A DNA stretch of 9,335 nt from contig MAXP01000320.1 of assembly GCA_001751085.1 (NCBI GenBank), forward strand, positions 1 to 9,335, given 5' to 3'. Below are positions 1 to 5,068 of the stretch, piece by piece. A model generated the notes under the pieces. It had not been told where the DNA came from and searched no databases. It saw only the letters and a list, made by a program, of their open reading frames with translations. Origin of the DNA: Desulfobacterales bacterium C00003060. Its GTDB lineage: Bacteria > Desulfobacterota > Desulfobacteria > Desulfobacterales > C00003060. How positions within the stretch are numbered: position 1 is the first letter of the stretch; every line of letters starts with the position of its first letter. Made by a program: the position numbers and the translations under genes.

Positions 1-1004
1 ATACCGTATTTAGGGTTCCAGGGATTACGACCGCTCAATAAATTCATAACAATATGTTTCCGATTCGAATTGGCCACTGATTTCAGATCCGCAGTTGGTG
101 ACACTATGATGTCAACGGAAAAACAAGCACTTTCAAATATACCCCGGAGTTCTTCCATTGATAGCCCAGCGCCTGGTTGAGCATGGAATTCTGCCATAAT
201 ATTCAGCTTTGTTTGTCTCCTGTCACGAAAATATATATTATTCTTAATGTAACTTAATATTTTGTAAACCGGCAATCGAGCGTTGTAAACGGCAATGGCA
301 AGTGGTCCCCAAGCCACTCGCCCTTTGCTGGGTTCAGAGTCTATTAGTACTCCACCCGTCTTTTTACATATCCTGCATGATTCAACAACAACTGATTTCC
401 AATCTTCAACATGGTGTAGTACTGAGGATTCAGTTACAAGATCAAATACCTTATCGGCAAATGGCAAGGTCACCGCATCAGCACAAACTACAACGGCCCC
501 TGTATTTCTGCGTGCATTACGAAGATTATGTATAGAAACATCAAGCCCGACTTGCAAAAAGTTAAATTCTTTTAACCAACCTAAAACGTGGCCTGGACCA
601 CAACCCAAATCTAAATGGTACTTACTATCCGTAGCTTCATAAGAATCAATAATTCTTTTTGCAGAATTTCGGATTCGCAAAGCAATCTGAGGATCTTGTC
701 GGCTATGTTGATAATGATTCGAGATAACCTGATATAATTCTATATTTGCCCCAAGAACAGAGATCTTTTCAGACTGACCGATCAGGTGCTCTTGCAGGGA
801 TGGAGTCCACATTACAGGAATAAAATCTTCTGTGATCGGGTAACGAGCACCACATTTTGTACAAAGAATGTGTTCCCTATGAAGGGGAACCGACATATCA
901 AATTCGAAGCTTGCTTTTGTTAATTCGAGCTTATCACAATTACAGGTAGTACATTGCAATATAGGTAATAGCGTGTCCTTAAGTTGTTCGTATTCCACTT
1001 CCAT
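1..1004 (-). CDS. SAM-dependent class I methyltransferase with N-terminal zinc-ribbon-like motif, C-terminus cut by window edge
   Basis: The frame is open from ATG (1004-1002) to the left edge, giving 334 codons and no stop. Residues 1-65 hold two CxxC pairs, C18/C21 and C48/C51, plus C23, resembling the Trm112/zinc-ribbon segments found in front of some methyltransferases. The class I Rossmann core follows: motif I LDLGCGPG (131-138) for SAM binding, acidic GLDVS (153-157, D155 expected to contact the ribose), ADAVTLPFADKVFDLV (175-190) and SVLHHVEDW (194-202), a pattern typical of Methyltransf_11-type enzymes. ATG is the first possible start after an in-frame TAG at 1028-1026 and has a Shine-Dalgarno-like AAGGG 8 bases upstream. 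It lies 159 bases downstream of the TE-bearing PKS on the same strand, so it is probably part of the same cluster. Inference: an O-, N- or C-methylating tailoring enzyme acting on the released polyketide or a pathway intermediate. The substrate cannot be read from sequence. An rRNA-modifying role (RlmA-like enzymes also have a zinc ribbon) is a less likely alternative. Confidence 0.85.
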   Translation of the reverse strand, partial: MEVEYEQLKDTLLPILQCTTCNCDKLELTKASFEFDMSVPLHREHILCTKCGARYPITEDFIPVMWTPSLQEHLIGQSEKISVLGANIELYQVISNHYQHSRQDPQIALRIRNSAKRIIDSYEATDSKYHLDLGCGPGHVLGWLKEFNFLQVGLDVSIHNLRNARRNTGAVVVCADAVTLPFADKVFDLVTESSVLHHVEDWKSVVVESCRICKKTGGVLIDSEPSKGRVAWGPLAIAVYNARLPVYKILSYIKNNIYFRDRRQTKLNIMAEFHAQPGAGLSMEELRGIFESACFSVDIIVSPTADLKSVANSNRKHIVMNLLSGRNPWNPKYG

Positions 1005-1012
1005 GGTACGTT

Positions 1013-1017
1013 CCCTT
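1013..1017 (-). promoter_or_regulatory. Ribosome binding site of the methyltransferase
   Basis: On the minus strand AAGGG lies 8 bases before the ATG at 1004. It supports this ATG as the start, since the in-frame TAG at 1028-1026 excludes anything further upstream. Confidence 0.5.
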
Positions 1018-1042
1018 GTTGGTGACTAAAGATTCTTTGTTG

Positions 1043-1060
1043 CAGTGATAGGCATCACTG
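1043..1060. promoter_or_regulatory. Perfect 7-bp inverted repeat in the PKS-methyltransferase gap
   Basis: CAGTGAT, four bases, ATCACTG (CAGTGATAGGCATCACTG on the plus strand) forms a perfect dyad centred about 47 bases upstream of the methyltransferase ATG. No T-run follows it on either strand, so it does not look like an intrinsic terminator. A protein-binding operator or an mRNA hairpin in the methyltransferase leader are both possible. The 159-base gap containing it is AT-rich. A weak promoter-like pair precedes it on the minus strand (TTGCTT at 1096-1091, TCTAAA at 1073-1068, 17-base spacing), too poor a match to call. Confidence 0.3.
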
Positions 1061-1147
1061 AAAAATGTTTAGACGATTTACAAAATGAAAAAGCAACAAC
1101 AGCTTCGAATCCAATAAGCAAGTCCAACGAAAGAGCACTCAAACTAT

Positions 1148-1158
1148 ATCTATTTGCT
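1148..1158. repeat. 11-bp element shared with the first PKS gene's 3' flank (copy 2)
   Basis: AGCAAATAGAT (minus strand) begins 6 bases after the TAG stop of the terminal PKS. The identical 11-mer overlaps the TAG stop of the upstream PKS (5068-5058). It may be a remnant of the duplication that made the two modules. Chance similarity in AT-rich DNA cannot be excluded. Confidence 0.4.
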
Positions 1159-1163
1159 TGACT

Positions 1164-4100
1164 CTATTTTTTCAAAGCCTTATCGATGCAAGCTTTCAAT
1201 TTCTCGGCTAAAACTCGAACAAAGGGTTCTACAAGCATTCCTGCTGGGTACACAGGTAATTCGTGGACTTCTAGACCTCCTGCTGCCAGTTTGTCCCATC
1301 CCACTTCTGGACCCTGAAATAGCGCATATTCGCTAACTGGTATGAAGTGGGTAATTCGTGCTGGGCAGGGCTTGGCAACATAGATACCTGCAGTCCGATC
1401 GTTGGCCTGCCTAAGCTGGGATAGTGTAAAATAGCACCCGTCATCTTGATGAGAAGCGTGGCCAGCTTTCGACATTATCATTTCAAGCCACACTTTTTTC
1501 CTTCTTTTTGCAACTTCCAGTTTCTCCGTTATGAATGTCAGTTTGTCATCAGAGAGCAACAAGTTGCGTAAATGAAACTCGCTTTTTTGGATGTAGTAGT
1601 AGATCTTCTGAATGAGTGATATACTTCCAACATTTCGCCAATTGTAAGTTTCCAACAAAGCCAATAAGGACACCTCTTTGCCTTTTTCATGTAGTTGCTG
1701 GGTCATTTCCAGACCTATCGTACCCCCCATACAATATCCTGTGAGGAGATAGGGGCCTTCGGGCCAGACAGTCTGAATTTCCTTGACATAACGAGACGCC
1801 ATGTCTTCAATTCGAGTGAGGAAAGGTCGTTTCCCATCAAGCCCCTGTGATTGTAAGCCATAAATTGGTTGATCTGGATCCAGATAACTGGCCAAGTTCC
1901 TATAATTCAGTATGTTGCCACCAGCCCCATGAATGAAAAACAAAGGGGGCTTCGAACCATCGGGCTGAATCGTCACCAACGATGACCAATCCCCTGCCCA
2001 TTCTTGTTGCTCAACAATCTTCGACAACTTTTCAATAGTTGGTGCTTCAAAAAGGGTTGCAAGAGGAATATTCTTGTTAAATTCTTTTTCAATCTGAGCA
2101 AATAAGCGTGTTGCCAACAGAGAATCACCGCCCAACTCGAAATAGTCGTCGTGAATACTCATCTGGTCAATGCCGAACAACCCCTTCCATATCTCAGCAA
2201 TAATCTGTTCAGCTTCATTTCTTGGGGCCACGTATCGACCTGACGATTCAATGTCTCTGTCCGCTCGTGAGCCTTCCTCTTGTCGTTCTGTTCTGGCTGA
2301 GCGTTGAGAGCTATCCTCTCCTTTGGAACCCAACCCTGCCTGGGACGCCAGGAAACCTCTGGGTTGTTCTACTGGCTCGATCCAGTACCGTTGTCGCTCA
2401 AATGGATAGGTTGGTAGTGGGATTCGATGACGCCTCTCATCCTTATAAAAGCCGGACCAATCCACCTGAATGCCAGCAAGCCATAGTCGGCCAATGGTGT
2501 TTAGAATGAAAGCAATATCTGATTCTTGTTCCTTGGGATGACGAATTGAAGATAACACAATTTGTTGTTTTGATTTACTTGGATGCTGCCTTGTCAACGT
2601 GCTGAGCGTTTGTCCTGGCCCAACCTCTAAGAAAACTCTGTTAGGTTCTTTCAATAGTTCTTGAATACAGTCAGAAAAGCGAACTGTGTGGCGCAAATGC
2701 CTAGCCCAATACCTCGGATTTGTCGCTTCATCTGAAGTAATCCATGTTCCAGTGACATTTGAAAGAAACGGAATTTGTGGAGCATGGAGTCTAACTTGCT
2801 TCACTTGTTCAGTAAATATGTCTAAAATCGGTTCCACCATTTTTGAATGAAATGCATGAGAAGTATGCAAATGGCGACAGTCCACATTTTGTTTGGAAAG
2901 CTGTTCTTCCAGATTTTTAATAGCCTCTTTGTCGCCGGAAACACTACAGATGGAAGGCCCGTTGACGGCAGCCAGAGAGAGGCTTCTACCAAGAAACGGG
3001 CGAATCTGCTTCTCCGAAAGAAAAACTGCCAGCATGGAACCGCGAGGAAGTTTCTGTATGAGTCGACCTCGGGTCGCTACGAGTGACAGGGCATCTTCAA
3101 GGGAAAATACCCCGGCCAGACAAGCTGCCACATATTCTCCGATACTGTGGCCTACTAAGGCTTCCGGATGCACCCCCCATGACATCCACAGCTTTGCAAG
3201 GGCATATTCGATTGTAAACAGTACCGGTTGGGTAATAAACGTCTGTTTCAACTTCTGTGCTGCCTCTTCGAGATTTTTCCCGTCAGGATACAAAATATCT
3301 CGTAAATCAACGGAAAGGTGAGGCTGAAGTATTTTCGTACAGAGATCGGCTTGTTCTCGAAATAGTGATTCAGTTCTATAAAGGTCCAACCCCATGTTCA
3401 CATATTGCGCCCCTTGCCCGGAAAACATGAACACAACAGGCGGATTCCTCTTTTCCTGGTAAACAGTGAACACCCGTTTCTGATCCGCGGCCTCCAGTGT
3501 TGACACGGCATCATCAACATTCTGGCAGACAATCATCCGACGATGGCTGAAAGCCTTTCTTCCTACCTGGAGCGTGTAAATAGCATCCGCAAACTCAAGC
3601 TCTGGGTGCTGTTTCAAAAAAGTGATCACATTCTTGGTGGCAATCTCCAAAGCAGAAGCTGTTTTGGCAGAGAGGACAAGTAGTTGAAAAGGTCGAGTGG
3701 GGCTAGAAGGTTCCGGTGCGGGAGCTTCTTGCACGATGACATGGGCATTACTGCCTCCAAAGCCAAAAGAACTGACTCCAGCGCGTCGAGGGATTCCATC
3801 GCTCTTCCATCCCGAGAGCTTTGCATTGACATAGAAGGGGCTATTTTCAAAATCGATTTCGGGATTTGGATTTTCGAAGTTGAGGCTTGGGGGAGTTTCC
3901 TTGTGTTTGATTGCAAGTACGGTTTTGATCAGACTGGCTACGCCTGACGCCACATCCAAATGCCCAATGTTGGATTTAACCGAACCAAGGGCGCAGAAGC
4001 CCTTCTTTTGAGTCCCTGAGCGGAAAGCTCGGGTCAGTGCAGTTACTTCCGCAGGATCCCCCAAGGCCGTTCCGGTGCCATGTGTCTCAACGTAAGAAAT

Positions 4101-5021
4101 CGTGTCAGGAGCTACTTCAGCGTTAGCAAGTGCCTCTACTATGACCTCAGCCTGGCCAGCCACACTGGGTGCCGTGAAGCTTACCTTCAAGGAACCGTCA
4201 TTGTTTGTTGCCGAGCCGATAATTAACGCTTGGATATGATCTCCATCTGCCAGAGCGTCTTCCAATCTTTTCATAACCACAGCACCTGCACCATTGCCAA
4301 ATACCGTTCCCCGTGCCTTGGCATCAAAGGGCCGACAATGTCCATCCGGAGAGACAATTGATCCCACTTGATACCAATAGCCTGTATTTTGCGGTACAAA
4401 GATACTGACACCTCCTGCCACGGCCATATCACATTCAAAATTGAGCAAACTCTGGCAGGCCACGTGGACAGCGATTAGTGAAGTGGAACAGTAGGTATGT
4501 ATTGAGTAACAAGGCCCTTTGAGATTCAATCTGTAGGCAATTCCAGTGGCAAGAGTACCAGGGTTGTTGTAAAGTGAGCTCTCAAACTCGCCTGCAAGTG
4601 CCATACCTTGCGGATTGGCATGGAGGATATTAACCAAGTAGCTACTCGTGCTCGCACCAGCATAGACACTTATGGCGCCGTTGTAGGTTTCAGGGTCATA
4701 ACCAGCAGTTTCTATCGCCTCCCAAACACATTCCATGAAAATACGCTGTTGTGGGTCCATGCACTCAGCCTCTCTCGGTCTGAATCCAAAAAAGGCAGCA
4801 TCAAACAGCTCAACGTCTTCAAGTACTGGCCTTGCCTTGACATAGTTGGTATTATTCAGTGCCTCAGGTTTGACCCCTGTAGCCTGAAGTTCATCATCGG
4901 TGAAAAAAGTAATCGACTCCACCCCATCTCGCAGATTATGCCAAAACGTATCAATGTTTCTTGCGCCTGGGAAACGGCCGGCCATGCCGATGATAGCTAT
5001 CTGTGAATCATCTATCTGCAC
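1164..5021 (-). CDS. Terminal type I PKS module KS-AT-ACP-TE, malonyl-CoA specific, non-reducing
   Basis: This 1285-residue protein starts at GTG with GGAG 8 bases upstream; the KS begins almost at once (QIAIIGMAGRFPG, 7-19), with no N-terminal docking helix. Domains: KS about 7-430, with C178 in TYCSTSL, H314 in HGTGT and H354 in NIGH all present; AT about 528-830, with S626 in GHSIGE and HAFH at 722-725, the malonyl-CoA signature; post-AT linker TYPFERQRYWIEPVEQ ending at 886; a low-complexity Ser/Gly/charged linker (887-928); ACP about 936-1003, with phosphopantetheine Ser967 in LGGDSL; and an alpha/beta-hydrolase TE about 1025-1280. There is no KR, DH or ER, so the last extension should remain a beta-keto group. 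In the TE the nucleophile elbow is GYCMGG (C1097, not Ser). Glu1124, exactly 27 residues on, sits where catalytic Asp is usual, and the usual His position near the end reads PVYPAGML (P1259). Release may therefore be unusual or impaired. It stops at TAG and is in the same reading frame as the PKS upstream. Confidence 0.95.
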   Translation of the reverse strand: MQIDDSQIAIIGMAGRFPGARNIDTFWHNLRDGVESITFFTDDELQATGVKPEALNNTNYVKARPVLEDVELFDAAFFGFRPREAECMDPQQRIFMECVWEAIETAGYDPETYNGAISVYAGASTSSYLVNILHANPQGMALAGEFESSLYNNPGTLATGIAYRLNLKGPCYSIHTYCSTSLIAVHVACQSLLNFECDMAVAGGVSIFVPQNTGYWYQVGSIVSPDGHCRPFDAKARGTVFGNGAGAVVMKRLEDALADGDHIQALIIGSATNNDGSLKVSFTAPSVAGQAEVIVEALANAEVAPDTISYVETHGTGTALGDPAEVTALTRAFRSGTQKKGFCALGSVKSNIGHLDVASGVASLIKTVLAIKHKETPPSLNFENPNPEIDFENSPFYVNAKLSGWKSDGIPRRAGVSSFGFGGSNAHVIVQEAPAPEPSSPTRPFQLLVLSAKTASALEIATKNVITFLKQHPELEFADAIYTLQVGRKAFSHRRMIVCQNVDDAVSTLEAADQKRVFTVYQEKRNPPVVFMFSGQGAQYVNMGLDLYRTESLFREQADLCTKILQPHLSVDLRDILYPDGKNLEEAAQKLKQTFITQPVLFTIEYALAKLWMSWGVHPEALVGHSIGEYVAACLAGVFSLEDALSLVATRGRLIQKLPRGSMLAVFLSEKQIRPFLGRSLSLAAVNGPSICSVSGDKEAIKNLEEQLSKQNVDCRHLHTSHAFHSKMVEPILDIFTEQVKQVRLHAPQIPFLSNVTGTWITSDEATNPRYWARHLRHTVRFSDCIQELLKEPNRVFLEVGPGQTLSTLTRQHPSKSKQQIVLSSIRHPKEQESDIAFILNTIGRLWLAGIQVDWSGFYKDERRHRIPLPTYPFERQRYWIEPVEQPRGFLASQAGLGSKGEDSSQRSARTERQEEGSRADRDIESSGRYVAPRNEAEQIIAEIWKGLFGIDQMSIHDDYFELGGDSLLATRLFAQIEKEFNKNIPLATLFEAPTIEKLSKIVEQQEWAGDWSSLVTIQPDGSKPPLFFIHGAGGNILNYRNLASYLDPDQPIYGLQSQGLDGKRPFLTRIEDMASRYVKEIQTVWPEGPYLLTGYCMGGTIGLEMTQQLHEKGKEVSLLALLETYNWRNVGSISLIQKIYYYIQKSEFHLRNLLLSDDKLTFITEKLEVAKRRKKVWLEMIMSKAGHASHQDDGCYFTLSQLRQANDRTAGIYVAKPCPARITHFIPVSEYALFQGPEVGWDKLAAGGLEVHELPVYPAGMLVEPFVRVLAEKLKACIDKALKK
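2364..4655. repeat. Module repeat, copy 2 (KS-AT of terminal PKS)
   Basis: This stretch aligns without net gaps to 7044-9335 at a constant offset of 4680 bases; the right boundary is set only by the window edge. At 2401-2460 versus 7081-7140 there are 2 mismatches in 60 bases. Translated identity is lowest in the KS (about 64% over an 89-residue stretch) and highest in the AT core (56 of 59) and post-AT linker (62 of 67). Likeness ends at the VEQ that closes the post-AT linker. It is a direct repeat of a PKS module, not a mobile element. Confidence 0.9.
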
Positions 5022-5029
5022 GTGATTGT

Positions 5030-5033
5030 CTCC
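5030..5033 (-). promoter_or_regulatory. Ribosome binding site that decides the GTG start of the terminal PKS
   Basis: GGAG lies 8 bases upstream of the GTG at 5021. No ATG, GTG or TTG occurs in that frame between the preceding TAG (5069-5067) and this GTG, and the KS begins only six residues later, so GTG is the credible start. Confidence 0.65.
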
Positions 5034-5057
5034 GTATGCGTTAATTCTTAATTTGAG

Positions 5058-5068
5058 ATCTATTTGCT
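5058..5068. repeat. 11-bp element shared with the terminal PKS gene's 3' flank (copy 1)
   Basis: AGCAAATAGAT on the minus strand includes the last two bases of the first PKS gene's TAG stop. It is identical to 1158-1148, just after the stop of the second PKS. Allowing one indel, the match extends to about 17 bases with the preceding AGT. Confidence 0.4.

Noticed and set aside
295..642. Plus-strand open frame of 115 codons
   Set aside because: It lies antisense to the methyltransferase, whose motifs are clear; the predicted peptide has no recognisable domain.
1043..1060. Inverted repeat as an intrinsic terminator of the PKS genes
   Set aside because: The stem is short and no T-run follows it in the leftward direction; the T-rich stretch lies on the 5' side.
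1068..1096. Possible promoter TTGCTT-17-TCTAAA on the minus strand upstream of the methyltransferase
   Set aside because: Only 3 of 6 and 4 of 6 matches to the sigma-70 consensus in AT-rich DNA; not supportable without transcript data.
1029..1163. Continuation of the terminal PKS frame past its TAG for 45 codons
   Set aside because: The frame is open to a second TAG at 1028-1026, but the peptide (SQANRYSLSALSL...) is not domain-like, and the TE already ends at its normal place. This is probably chance.
2893..3321. Plus-strand open frame of 142 codons, with a similar one at 7642-8001
   Set aside because: Both are antisense shadows of the duplicated AT domains at the 4680-base offset. Their likeness to each other follows from the AT conservation and is not evidence of a gene.
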